DNA from: a bacterium
Lineage (GTDB): Bacteria; SM23-81; DAOVCL01
DNA: 38,641 bases
Reading direction: 5' to 3'
Assembly: GCA_029932675.1 (NCBI GenBank)
Contig: JAOZPP010000027.1
Location: 1-38,641 of the forward strand
Positions 17,838-24,837 of the stretch are shown here, piece after piece. Each line of letters starts with the position of its first letter. The stretch's first letter is position 1. The position numbers and the translations under genes were made by a program. The notes below the pieces were generated by a model. It searched no databases and was not told the origin of the DNA. It worked only from the letters and a program-made list of their open reading frames with translations.

Positions 17838-18212
17838 ATGTATGCCCTTATGGTCCTTATTCATATAGCCGTCTGTGTTGGCCTTATATTGGCCATCCTC
17901 CTTCAGTCAGGGAGTGGAGGTGGATTAGCCGGGGCATTTGGAGGAGGGGGCATCTCCAGTGCCGTATTTGGAGGGAGAGGAGCAGCCCCATTCTTAGTCA
18001 AACTAACCACTGTTTTGGCCGTTGTCTTTGCCCTTAGTTGTCTCTCCCAATCGATGGTCCGTCCAGCAAAGCACCGGACCAGCGTCATCCAGGAGCAGGC
18101 CAAGAAGGTAGCTAAACAGATCCCTCCTCCTCAACAAGCTCCTCCCATCCCCCAGGAGGGGGAGGGGGAATTTCAGTTGCCCGCTCCACCGGAAAGCTCA
18201 GGAACGAAATAA
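17838..18212 (+). CDS. secG: Preprotein translocase subunit SecG
   Basis: 124 aa from ATG 17838; AGGTGA lies 5 nt upstream, which favours it over GTG 17829. Two membrane helices: residues ~1-22 (MYALMVLIHIAVCVGLILAIL) and ~50-70 (FLVKLTTVLAVVFALSCLS). Between them is the family signature LLQSGSGGGLAGAFGGG. SecG assists SecYE-mediated export. The C-terminal ~45 residues are a Pro/Gln-rich cytosolic tail longer than usual. A tRNA-Leu(GAG) gene follows 9 bp later, the same order as secG-leuU in E. coli. Confidence 0.94.
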   Translation: MYALMVLIHIAVCVGLILAILLQSGSGGGLAGAFGGGGISSAVFGGRGAAPFLVKLTTVLAVVFALSCLSQSMVRPAKHRTSVIQEQAKKVAKQIPPPQQAPPIPQEGEGEFQLPAPPESSGTK

Positions 18213-18221
18213 TCTGTTCTT

Positions 18222-18306
18222 GCCGAAGTGGTGGAACTTGGTAGACACGCTGCTTTGAGGGGGCAGTGCCCGTATGGGTGTGGGGGTTCAAATCCCCCCT
18301 TCGGCA
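18222..18306 (+). tRNA. tRNA-Leu (GAG anticodon)
   Basis: The acceptor stem GCCGAAG (18222-18228) pairs with CTTCGGC (18299-18305), discriminator A18306. Loop TTGAGGG gives anticodon GAG; there is a long variable arm (GTGCCCGTATGGGTG) as in class II tRNAs, and a T arm GGGGGTTCAAATCCCCC. CCA is not encoded. The 3' 55 bases form the attachment site of the integrated element, and the integrase gene overlaps the tRNA end from the opposite strand. Confidence 0.96.
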
Positions 18307-18307
18307 T
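18252..18307. repeat. attL: 56-bp direct repeat
   Basis: Identical to 26373-26428 over 56 bases. Flanking bases differ on both sides (T/A on the left, T/A on the right). It includes the anticodon loop, variable arm and T arm of tRNA-Leu, so the tRNA remains whole after integration. Confidence 0.95.
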
Positions 18308-19403
18308 TCTTGTTTTTCAAGGAGTTATGGCGATTGGTGTTTAGTGAAATTCCGCTCGATCTGGACTTGGTGTCCATATAGTGTCCACCGAAGTCCAGCA
18401 TCGCCATTCCCATCCTTAAATGGTTAGGGGCTAAGTGGGCATATCTCATCGTTGTTTTGATGTCCCTGTGGCCCATTAGCCTCTGCACCGTGGGGAGGTC
18501 AACCCCTGCCATGACCAGGTGGCTGGCAAAGGTATGCCGGAGAGCATGAGGGTAGAGGTGGCCCAGACCGGCAGCCTTTGCCGCCTTCTCCAACCTTTTC
18601 CTCATAAAGTGATTCTCCAGCTTTGACCCGTCAGGATTGCAAAAGACATATCCGGTTGCCATTCTCATAGGCTCTAACACTCTCCGGACCTCCTCGTGCA
18701 AGGGTATTGTCCTTGACTCATAGTTCTTGGTGTGCCACTCCTCCCTGCTGCTCACCGTCAGGCTACCCCTTGCAAAATCAATATCCTCCCAACGAAGGTT
18801 GAGAAGCTCCGACTTTCTCATCCCTGTATGGAGAGCTGTGACCACCAGGGAGTAAATCTCCGGGGTATGCTCCAGACAGGCATCAAGTAACCTCCCTATC
18901 TCTTCCTTGGTCTCAAGAAAACGATAAGGACTCCTGGGGGCTTTGATCTTCTTCACCGATTTCGCCGGGTTCTCCTTGATGTATCCCCATTCCGTGGCCT
19001 TCCTAAGGAGGTGTTTCAAGGTATTTAACTCCCTGTTCAGAGTCTCCGGCTTCACCTTCCCCAGTCTCTCCATCTTGTATCTCTCAATCTCCCTGATGGT
19101 GATAGTATGAAGAAAACGGCTGCCAAAGAATGGAACCAGGTGGACATTGATGGTCAACAAATCCCTCTGATAGGAGTTTTCCGCCTTGTTGACCTTGCAA
19201 TACTCTGCATACTCCCGGGCAAACTCGGAAAAGGGAATGTTCTTAGGTTGCTCAATCCCGATCTTGCCCTGGGCAATCTCGATCTGCACCTTTTTTAGGG
19301 CTAATTTGGCCGTCTGATAGGATGGCCCTATCTTCTTCCTCTTACGGACACCCTGGACACGGTAGTCTATATACCAGTTTTCACCCTTCTTATAGACTCC
19401 CAT
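18288..19403 (-). CDS. Tyrosine-type site-specific integrase
   Basis: 371 aa. Short N-terminal arm-binding region (YKKGENWYIDYRVQGVRKRKKIG), SAM-like core-binding domain (FSEFAREYAEYCKVNKAENSYQRD...), then the catalytic domain with TALHTGMRKSELLNLRWEDID (Arg), HALRHTFASHL (His-x-x-Arg), GHRDIKTTMRYAH (His and Tyr nucleophile). AAGGAGG precedes the ATG. The last codons and stop are encoded by the antisense strand of the tRNA/att core, so the stop is also present in the circular form. It carries out integration at tRNA-Leu. A promoter and a 7-codon leader ORF lie upstream. Confidence 0.95.
   Translation of the reverse strand: MGVYKKGENWYIDYRVQGVRKRKKIGPSYQTAKLALKKVQIEIAQGKIGIEQPKNIPFSEFAREYAEYCKVNKAENSYQRDLLTINVHLVPFFGSRFLHTITIREIERYKMERLGKVKPETLNRELNTLKHLLRKATEWGYIKENPAKSVKKIKAPRSPYRFLETKEEIGRLLDACLEHTPEIYSLVVTALHTGMRKSELLNLRWEDIDFARGSLTVSSREEWHTKNYESRTIPLHEEVRRVLEPMRMATGYVFCNPDGSKLENHFMRKRLEKAAKAAGLGHLYPHALRHTFASHLVMAGVDLPTVQRLMGHRDIKTTMRYAHLAPNHLRMGMAMLDFGGHYMDTKSRSSGISLNTNRHNSLKNKNAEGGI
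18368..18387. repeat. GTGTCCA double motif, left copy
   Basis: TGGTGTCCATATAGTGTCCA contains two GTGTCCA units 11 bp apart. It is identical to 26223-26242 near the other end, in the same orientation, and similar to an inverted copy at 21662-21679. It lies 60 bp inside attL. Likely an arm-type integrase or excisionase binding site. Confidence 0.6.
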
Positions 19404-19434
19404 GTCTCCTCCTTGGTTTTAAAGCCTAAGTCTC

Positions 19435-19458
19435 TCACCGCTTTCTTCTTCTATCCAT
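19435..19458 (-). CDS. Leader ORF, 7 codons (MDRRRKR), upstream of integrase
   Basis: ATG 19458 is preceded by AGGAGGTG at ideal spacing and encodes Met-Asp-Arg-Arg-Arg-Lys-Arg before TGA. It ends 31 bp before the integrase start. Three of its arginines use AGA. A strong ribosome site on such a short Arg-rich ORF suggests translational attenuation or coupling of int, sensitive to charged tRNA-Arg. That role is an inference. Confidence 0.45.
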   Translation of the reverse strand: MDRRRKR

Positions 19459-19583
19459 CTTGCACCTCCTAACAAAAAGGGCCACTTTCGCTGAGCCTAT
19501 CAGGGCAAGGATATAATCCTTAAACAGCTACTCGTGGCCCGTCTATGGGCAATAAAAAGCCTTGCCGCTGATAGACTAATCAT

Positions 19584-19612
19584 AATATACATCCTCAGAT
19601 CGGACTTGTCAA
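19584..19612 (-). promoter_or_regulatory. Integrase promoter
   Basis: TTGACA (19607-19612), 17-bp spacer, TATATT (19584-19589) on the minus strand, about 125 bp ahead of the leader ORF. The intervening leader can fold. Confidence 0.65.
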
Positions 19613-20169
19613 GAACTTTTTTTCGGAGGTGCACATAATAACCTATCTTGCTTTAAACCAGCAACTTCTGCGTGAAAACTAAAGGGTAACTTCTCCCGCC
19701 GGCGGCAAATTTTAAAGGGCAGCTTCCCCCTTTTTAGGCTCTTTAAAGGCCTTTTTTTAAGAGCCCCGTATTCGGCTCTGAGGCTAAAACCCCCGCTACG
19801 GGCTTCTGTGGCCAAAATTTGGCCAAAATAAAGCAAGGGTGAGGGCAGCCGGTCCAGGCGCAAAGGGGTAACCACCTGGACCTCCACCCCCCGCAAGGTG
19901 GCCCCGGAGTTTTAACGAGCTGGACACCCAAGAGGGGAAAGAATGGAAAGAAAAACCCTCTTGGGGGGGACCCGCCCCTTTAAGGCCGCCCTTGCCTCAG
20001 TGGTGGAGTGGGCTATATCTACTTCAAAAAGATCCGCTCCTCCAAAAGGTAACAAGGGCCTCCTCTCGGAGGTGTTCCTCAAGTTCCAAGATTTCCTTCT
20101 AAGAGGAGAAGAAGACTGAAGACGAACCCCCAAAGTGCCCGTGGGGGAATGGAATAGCTGCCGTCTCCG
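19613..20169. other. Non-coding, repeat-rich region of the element
   Basis: No supported gene in ~550 bp. On the minus strand two related motifs, GAAGTTACCCTTTAG and GAAGCTGCCCTTTAA, lie between about 19677 and 19732. There is a palindrome TGGCCAAAATTTGGCCA (19809-19825), a GGTCCAGG/CCTGGACC pair near 19850-19882 and a CCCAAGAGGG/CCCTCTTGGG pair (about 19927-19965). This density of repeats fits protein-binding sites, such as a replication origin or integrase arm sites. Confidence 0.4.
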
Positions 20170-20616
20170 TTACGCCTCATCCTCCTCCCTTTCCGTCGCC
20201 TTCCGAATCAGATCGGCCACTGTCAGATCCCCGCTGAACTCGTGCCTGCGCACCTCCTCCGAGAGATCGGCCTTCTCCAAGCCTCTCAGGACAAGGTTAA
20301 TAATGTCAACTGCAACAAACCTCCTCAAACGGGGGTTCTCGTCATCAAGGAGGTCCACAAGAACCTGGGCAGCCTTGACCATAGCAGACCGCAAGGTGGC
20401 AAGTGCCTCCTCAATCACTTGGTTGCGCTGCCTGGTAAGCTCCGCCCTGAAAGGTGGATCCTGCAACCACCGTGCCAGGGTGGTCTTGCCGACCCCGGCT
20501 CGCCGCCTGCCCTCCTCTTGACTTCGAGCAGCTACCAGGAAGCCGATAGTCCGCCGCTGCCGATATGTTAGTGACTGATTCTCCCTATGCAATGGTATAA
20601 CCTTAGCTTTCCCCAT
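20170..20616 (-). CDS. HTH protein, terminase-small-subunit-like
   Basis: 148 aa. The N-terminal half reads LTYRQRRTIGFLVAARSQEEGRRRAGVGKTTLARWLQDPPFRAEL, a helix-turn-helix pattern common in small phage or plasmid proteins related to phBC6A51-type terminase small subunits. The second half is helical with repeats of LRSAMVKAAQVLVDLLDDENPRLRRFVA. It probably binds element DNA. No large terminase is present, so packaging would need a helper, or the protein may be purely regulatory. First gene after the non-coding region. Confidence 0.6.
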   Translation of the reverse strand: MGKAKVIPLHRENQSLTYRQRRTIGFLVAARSQEEGRRRAGVGKTTLARWLQDPPFRAELTRQRNQVIEEALATLRSAMVKAAQVLVDLLDDENPRLRRFVAVDIINLVLRGLEKADLSEEVRRHEFSGDLTVADLIRKATEREEDEA

Positions 20617-20655
20617 AAACCGTCTTTAACCCCCCTTTTTAAACCCATAGTGAAC

Positions 20656-20957
20656 CTTTTTGCCCCGTCAAAGGGGATTATTTCCAGGTCTCCTTCAGGT
20701 AGACGCCCGCTTCCTGAGGATGCTCCTTACAAACCAAATCAAAGGCCTCAACATAGTCTATGCTTGAATCTTGTTCCATCTTCTCAAGGGTCCACTTCAC
20801 AAGTTGTCTCTCCGTAAGGGAACTAATATCAGGCAGTCCCCTCTTGAGCACAGCAATTAACGATCCCCTTGCCCTTTTTTTCATCTCCAACTTGTCTTCC
20901 ATCTTGTTGCTCCTTTCGCTTTATCTAATGTTGAAATCGTTTTGACGGGGCAAAAAG
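20656..20957. repeat. 17-bp inverted repeats flanking a small gene
   Basis: CTTTTTGCCCCGTCAAA at 20656-20672 and its exact reverse complement at 20941-20957 bracket the 74-codon gene at 20678-20902. Both are intergenic. They could be operators, or the ends of a small inserted unit. Confidence 0.75.
20678..20902 (-). CDS. Small conserved-looking element protein, function unknown
   Basis: 74 aa: MEDKLEMKKRARGSLIAVLK, then ERQLVKWTLEKMEQDSS and AFDLVCKEHPQEAGVYLKE. Helical, acidic, one Cys, no membrane segment. The EAFDLVCKEHPxxAxxYL pattern recurs in small phage-type proteins, but I cannot name a family. An AAGGAGCAA ribosome site precedes the start. The gene stands alone between two 17-bp inverted repeats, and such a unit could be inverted or moved as a block. 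Confidence 0.55.
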   Translation of the reverse strand: MEDKLEMKKRARGSLIAVLKRGLPDISSLTERQLVKWTLEKMEQDSSIDYVEAFDLVCKEHPQEAGVYLKETWK

Positions 20958-21002
20958 AAACCAAAAAGAACCGATAAAAGTTCTATCCCTTCAAGTTACC
21001 CA

Positions 21003-21641
21003 TCATTTCGTCCCCCCTTTCAACCCCTCAATGTGCCGTCTCCGATGGCCTAAGTAGCCCCTTAGCCAAGCATTGAGGCCATCGTCAGGGTCGGTCCAGA
21101 ATTTCCGACGGGCTTCTTCCCCAGGATCAAATCGATTTGCAGGCACAAGAACCCCCAAATTTTCCGCCTCTCTGGTCTCCATCGCCTTAACCCTCCGATC
21201 GTCCCGTGACAGACCGGGTATGGCCTCAAATGCGCCCAAGTAAGCTTTCTTCGCCTCTTCACTTTTCTGTCTTAAATGACCTGCCTCCAAGCAAAATTTG
21301 TCCACCTGATCCCAGGTCTTTACCATAAAGTCATCCTCGGCTCTAATACTTTTCAACCAGGTTACAAATAAGCCTGGCAGCTTGCGTCTGGCCTCCTCCT
21401 CTCTCTTCTTTTGGGCTTTCTCCTCTTCTTCCCTCCGCTTCTCCTCCTCTTCTCTACGCTTCCTCTCCACCTCTTGCAATTCCCGCTCCAGAGCCGCCAC
21501 CTCCTCGGCCTTACTGCCGATAGCTACTTTTTGTTTAACGCTGATTTCCCCTAAAAAGGCCTCGTCCTCTAACTCCTTAAGCTCCTCCTTGGCCTTGGTG
21601 AGCCTGGCCTGAAGCTCCTCAAACTTCCCCAATTTCGGCAT
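21003..21641 (-). CDS. Coiled-coil protein of unknown function
   Basis: 212 aa. Residues ~5-90 are a long charged coiled coil (KAKEELKELEDEAF ... ERKRREEEEKRREEEEKAQK). The rest (residues ~90-210) has a Trp-containing helical part, TWLKSIRAEDDFMVKTWDQV, and ends in ARRKFWTDPDDGLNAWLRG. No signal peptide or known domain. It is expressed away from the excisionase-like gene, and a GTGTCCA-type site lies just upstream, so it may be regulated by the same factor that binds the element ends. Confidence 0.55.
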   Translation of the reverse strand: MPKLGKFEELQARLTKAKEELKELEDEAFLGEISVKQKVAIGSKAEEVAALERELQEVERKRREEEEKRREEEEKAQKKREEEARRKLPGLFVTWLKSIRAEDDFMVKTWDQVDKFCLEAGHLRQKSEEAKKAYLGAFEAIPGLSRDDRRVKAMETREAENLGVLVPANRFDPGEEARRKFWTDPDDGLNAWLRGYLGHRRRHIEGLKGGTK

Positions 21642-21661
21642 TCCCCCTCCTTCTTAGCAGT

Positions 21662-21679
21662 TTTTGGACACTTTATGGG
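21662..21679. repeat. Internal inverted copy of the GTGTCCA double motif
   Basis: On the minus strand it reads GTGCCCATAAAGTGTCCA, 16 of 18 bases matching the copies near attL and attR. It lies 20 bp upstream of the coiled-coil gene and downstream of the excisionase-like gene. The position suggests an operator. Confidence 0.5.
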
Positions 21680-21724
21680 CACTTTTTACGCAAAGCCCAT
21701 CATAACTTATTTAAAAACAACCCT

Positions 21725-21934
21725 TTACCTACCTTTGGCACTGCATCCACGCTGCAATGGCTCAACCTCCGAGTCACCAAGCCACCGTTCGATCTGGCTT
21801 TGTTTGAACCTCACCAGGTTGCCCCCGGCAAGCTTAATGTAGGGAATCCTCCGCTGCATAATCCAGGTGTTCAGAGTTGAAAGCTTGATGCCAAGCCAAT
21901 CTACCACTTCTCTTTTTGTTAAAAGTCGGTCCAT
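21725..21934 (-). CDS. Excisionase-like HTH protein
   Basis: 69 aa. LLTKREVVDWLGIKLSTLNTWIMQRRIPYIKLAGGNLVRFKQSQIERWL is a complete MerR-type winged helix of the excisionase/DNA-binding HTH_17 family. Within an island that carries a tyrosine integrase it is the best candidate for the recombination directionality factor (Xis). It sits 15 bp downstream of the PC4-like gene, so the two are probably one transcript. Confidence 0.8.
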   Translation of the reverse strand: MDRLLTKREVVDWLGIKLSTLNTWIMQRRIPYIKLAGGNLVRFKQSQIERWLGDSEVEPLQRGCSAKGR

Positions 21935-21949
21935 TCGCTATTAAGGAAT

Positions 21950-22201
21950 CTATGAGGTCGCCCCCGTCTCTTGATCTGTTTCTAACCCCTCTTTCAGAGC
22001 CTTAGCCCCCTCTTTCAAAAACTCAATCACCGGCAAGATGGTCTCTAAGCTCAAGGCCACCCCCTTTCTGGTGGGTCTATATTCGCCGTTTTCAGCCTCA
22101 TAATAGACCCGGAGGTCAACAAACCGGTGACCTCTGTATTCTGTCCCAATAACTCGGATTAGCTCCCTTGAGTTCTTCAGGACCTCCCCGAATTGAACCA
22201 A
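21950..22201 (-). CDS. PC4/p15-type single-stranded DNA-binding protein
   Basis: 83 aa, TTG start with GGAGGTG 5 nt upstream. Residues ~3-60, FGEVLKNSRELIRVIGTEYRGHRFVDLRVYYEAENGEYRPTRKG in two adjoining parts, match the transcriptional coactivator p15 (PC4) fold: KNSxExxRV, GxxFVDLRVYY, PTRKGVxL. Bacterial and phage members bind and melt single-stranded DNA. With the helicase-like and primase-like genes upstream this suggests element replication. The C-terminal 25 residues are an acidic helix. Confidence 0.8.
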   Translation of the reverse strand: MVQFGEVLKNSRELIRVIGTEYRGHRFVDLRVYYEAENGEYRPTRKGVALSLETILPVIEFLKEGAKALKEGLETDQETGATS

Positions 22202-22300
22202 CTTTCACCTCCAAAATCCCAAATAGATTAAGTGTATGCAATCCTCAAAACAGTTTTTACAGGGCTTAACTCCTTGAAAAATCAGCCTTTTCTTGAACCC

Positions 22301-22361
22301 TACCACTAAAGTAAGAAGGTTAATATCTCTCTCTATCTCTCTCTTGTTTACTTTAGTGGTA
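22301..22361. repeat. 14-bp perfect inverted repeat around a CT-tract
   Basis: TACCACTAAAGTAA (22301-22314) and its reverse complement (22348-22361) surround 33 bp rich in TCTCTC. Outside the arms a further AACC/GGTT pairs after one mismatch. It lies between the ATPase gene and the PC4-like gene. It may be a replication origin, an operator, or a large hairpin. Confidence 0.75.
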
Positions 22362-22392
22362 AGGTTAGAGGTTTGTCTTATATATCAACGAC

Positions 22393-23652
22393 TTAGGGGT
22401 CGAAAAAACTGTTCTCAGAACTATCAGGTGAAGCTTCCTCTAATAGGGTCTTACACTTTTCCGATAAACCCCACAAGTCAGCTTTACCCTGTCCCTGGGG
22501 ATTCCTACTTACAAGCTTAAAAGCGGTCAAATCCTCCAAAAACCGCCTGGTGGTATTTGTGGGGTATTGTATAGCCTTGGCTACTTCTGAAGTTTTTAGC
22601 TGGCCGTCCATTTCATTTAAGGCGTCTATAACCAGTCTCCGTTGCTTTGAGATTCCATCCAAACCTATCTTGTAGAGCAACCTATAATCTTCCTCCGTAA
22701 CCTCGGTTCTTCCCCTGACAATGGCCAAGGCTTTGCCAAGAGTGGCAAGTTGCTTGGCCAACCGAGCCGGACCCTCAGGATCAGGGATATATGTAATCTC
22801 TTTGCTTCCATAGGAATCCCGGATAACTCCAGACCTGGCAATGACACAAAATTGTATAAGGCTATCAAACTTACTCTCCACCTCTTGGGTCATTTTGATC
22901 TCTTCAACCCTTGGTATCTCCAGGCTTGCGATAAAATCGGCAAACTTGTCCTTCAACTCCTGTCGCATTTCCTTTTCCTTGCCAGCATTTTCCCTTGCTT
23001 TCTTTACAACGAGCTTAGGATCGGGATCAGCCAATCTGTATTGAATGAACCTTTCACCTAAAATTTGATAGACAGCATAATGAATATCAATAACTTGTGT
23101 TACCCCTGCGATAAAACCGATCTTGCCTCTCCATCTGAGTTCCTTACCAGTGCCAAACCTCTTCACATAGCTGCCATCGGCGATCTCCCGTAGTTGCGAT
23201 AGGATGGCCTGCCGGGATTCTCGAAATATACTCAGCACTGTCGTAAAGTCTTTGAGGGTCAAGATTTTGTTGTGAAGTTTCGGCAGCAAGCTCTTATCAG
23301 GGCCTTTCATCCCACTGATGAAGGTCTGAGCAGTTAGATCAGACAAGGGATAGACCTCAGGTATTCCGTCAAGCGCCCGAATGAGTTCAGTCTTTGCGGA
23401 GGATGGTGGTGCGATAACGAATAGCCAAATCGGGTCACCATTGAGCTTATTGCCTATAATCGTCGCCAAAAGCACTCGGACAATATCGATTGAATCCAAG
23501 ATTAACCACTTCTGCACAGTTTTTTCTATATCCTCAAGCGATATAATGGGTTGTTGGGGCTCTGTCTGTGGGGATTGCACCACAACACCCATTTTCTCCA
23601 AATCCTCCCTGCTTAACCCCATCTCTTTGGCCGCCAGTGCGTCCAGTCTCAC
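22393..23652 (-). CDS. MCM/AAA+-like replication ATPase
   Basis: 419 aa, GTG start overlapping the primase-like stop as GTGA. The P-loop is atypical: APPSSAKT at 81-88, with both glycines of GxxxxGK replaced by Ala. Then ALDGIPEVYPLSDLTAQTFISG, KLHNKILTLKDFTTVLS (Walker B region), LREIADGSYVKRFGTGKELRWRGKIGFIAG (sensor and hairpin region) and GERFIQYR. The C-terminal ~90 residues form a winged helix (LKTSEVAKAIQYPTNTTRRFLEDL). This order resembles MCM-like AAA+ helicases found on plasmids and integrated elements. Probable replicative helicase of the element. Exact family uncertain. Confidence 0.65.
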   Translation of the reverse strand: MRLDALAAKEMGLSREDLEKMGVVVQSPQTEPQQPIISLEDIEKTVQKWLILDSIDIVRVLLATIIGNKLNGDPIWLFVIAPPSSAKTELIRALDGIPEVYPLSDLTAQTFISGMKGPDKSLLPKLHNKILTLKDFTTVLSIFRESRQAILSQLREIADGSYVKRFGTGKELRWRGKIGFIAGVTQVIDIHYAVYQILGERFIQYRLADPDPKLVVKKARENAGKEKEMRQELKDKFADFIASLEIPRVEEIKMTQEVESKFDSLIQFCVIARSGVIRDSYGSKEITYIPDPEGPARLAKQLATLGKALAIVRGRTEVTEEDYRLLYKIGLDGISKQRRLVIDALNEMDGQLKTSEVAKAIQYPTNTTRRFLEDLTAFKLVSRNPQGQGKADLWGLSEKCKTLLEEASPDSSENSFFDP

Positions 23653-24194
23653 CGCCAGTTCCTCAAATAGAAGTGGTTCGCCGTTCGCAACCGATCAAAT
23701 TCGGCCAGCCGATCCTCCGCTACTATCCGTTTGGTATAGAAATCGCAGAGGCTGATTTCTCCCTTTCGTAGTTGCTTATCAAGTCTTTTCAAGCTCCGGA
23801 CAAGGATTCGCTCCAGGGTGTCCTCCAGTTCCCTTAATTCGGTTCGGAGGGTGTTTGTCCTCCGCCTTGGGGATATATGCCCTTTTGTGGCAGCCTCACT
23901 ATTCAGGCCCAGCTTTGCCTTAGCCTCCGGGAAGCTGCAACCCTCAATTTCCATTACAAACTGAATAGCATCGCCTCCCTTGTGGCAGCCGAAGCAGAAC
24001 CAACTTTGATTTGCGGGATAAACCACAAGGGAAGGCCGTTTGTCTGGGTGAAAGGGGCAAAGGCCTCGATAAAGGCTACCAGTCTGCCTCAGTTTGACTC
24101 CATAACCTTCCACCAGCGACACTATGTCCGGGGGGCTATCCTTGTTTGTTTTGGGAAACAATCTCTTTGACTTTCGTATCGAGCTTGTCCACAT
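23649..24194 (-). CDS. CHC2 zinc-finger primase-like protein without TOPRIM
   Basis: 181 aa. C46-x2-H49-x17-C67-x2-C70 in LCPFHPDKRPSL...SWFCFGCHKGGD is the CHC2 zinc finger of DnaG-type primases; FVMEIEGCSFPEAKAKL continues the family pattern. The polymerase (TOPRIM) domain is absent, and the rest is basic and helical. It may recognise template DNA for a host primase or help the following ATPase. The true start may lie downstream of ATG 24194, since the first ~22 residues overlap the previous gene and are atypical. Stop overlaps the ATPase start. Confidence 0.75.
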   Translation of the reverse strand: MWTSSIRKSKRLFPKTNKDSPPDIVSLVEGYGVKLRQTGSLYRGLCPFHPDKRPSLVVYPANQSWFCFGCHKGGDAIQFVMEIEGCSFPEAKAKLGLNSEAATKGHISPRRRTNTLRTELRELEDTLERILVRSLKRLDKQLRKGEISLCDFYTKRIVAEDRLAEFDRLRTANHFYLRNWR

Positions 24195-24414
24195 AGGTAA
24201 GGGCTTTCAGACTCTTCATTGCATCAACAAAGCCTAAAGGCTCAACCGACAGTTTTCTATTTACAAAATCGAGCAGCAGTTGCTCCCGCTCTGGCCTGTC
24301 CTCGAACTCAAACAAAGCTCGGCTATTGCCATTGATGTGCACTGCAAGCAGGGTAAAGCCCTTTATTTTGAGGATGGTTGCTTGCCAGAGATCGTAAGTT
24401 TTATAGCTCACCAT
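24136..24414 (-). CDS. DUF5659-like small protein
   Basis: 92 aa from ATG 24414 (AAAAGGG upstream; an ATG at 24495 would add 27 unlikely residues). VSYKTYDLWQATILKIKGFTLL, then a strand RALFEFEDRPE and NRKLSVEPLGFVDAMKSLKALTY follow the pattern of DUF5659 proteins, which are common beside mobile-element primases. Function unknown. It overlaps the start of the CHC2 gene by about 60 bp. Confidence 0.6.
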   Translation of the reverse strand: MVSYKTYDLWQATILKIKGFTLLAVHINGNSRALFEFEDRPEREQLLLDFVNRKLSVEPLGFVDAMKSLKALTYVDKLDTKVKEIVSQNKQG

Positions 24415-24519
24415 ACAGCAACCCTTTTCCCAAGCAACCGCTGGAGAATACTGCCAATTAGAAAGAGCAGCCATCGACCGTCGAAAAAGCCCCAAGCCAA
24501 CAGATAAACGGCCAAAGCC

Positions 24520-24699
24520 TTAATTTTGGGGGCCATTTTCCTTTAAAATTCTGTGCATCTGCCCTACAAGAGGTATAATCTTGTCACAGACTTTGTTAGC
24601 CTGTGCTTGACCCTCAAAGGTAGGGGAGTAAACTGAAAAGTCATCCACTCCCTTTGGAGTCAGGATCAATAGGATTTTCCAAGGTTTTTCATCATTCAT
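24520..24699 (-). CDS. Small protein of unknown function (59 aa)
   Basis: ATG 24699 is preceded by GGGAGAAAGGAGAAG. The product runs MNDEKPWKILLILTPKGVDD, then FSVYSPTFEGQAQANKVCDK, and ends KENGPQN. A beta-beta-alpha pattern is plausible, with no membrane segment. It is the first gene of the primase/helicase operon, after the terminator of the 410-codon gene. I recognise no family. Confidence 0.65.
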   Translation of the reverse strand: MNDEKPWKILLILTPKGVDDFSVYSPTFEGQAQANKVCDKIIPLVGQMHRILKENGPQN

Positions 24700-24779
24700 T
24701 TTTCTTCTCCTTTCTCCCCCTCTATAATACTAAACAGCGAAAAGGGCAAAATCGTCATCCTAACAGCATTTTTTTGCAT

Positions 24780-24810
24780 GAAAAAACCCAGGGACATGCA
24801 ATCCCTGGGT
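24780..24810 (-). terminator. Terminator of the unknown HTH gene
   Basis: 9-bp stem (ACCCAGGGA at 24802-24810 reading minus, paired with 24786-24794) with a 7-nt loop and six T residues on the minus strand. It lies 28 bp after the stop of the 24838 gene. Confidence 0.85.
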
Positions 24811-24837
24811 AAAGTGCCAATCTTAATGGTTAGATAT

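Noticed and set aside
19609-19931. Minus-strand frames of 62-95 codons in the element's non-coding region
   Set aside because: No ribosome sites, low-complexity basic products, and the DNA is packed with inverted repeats.
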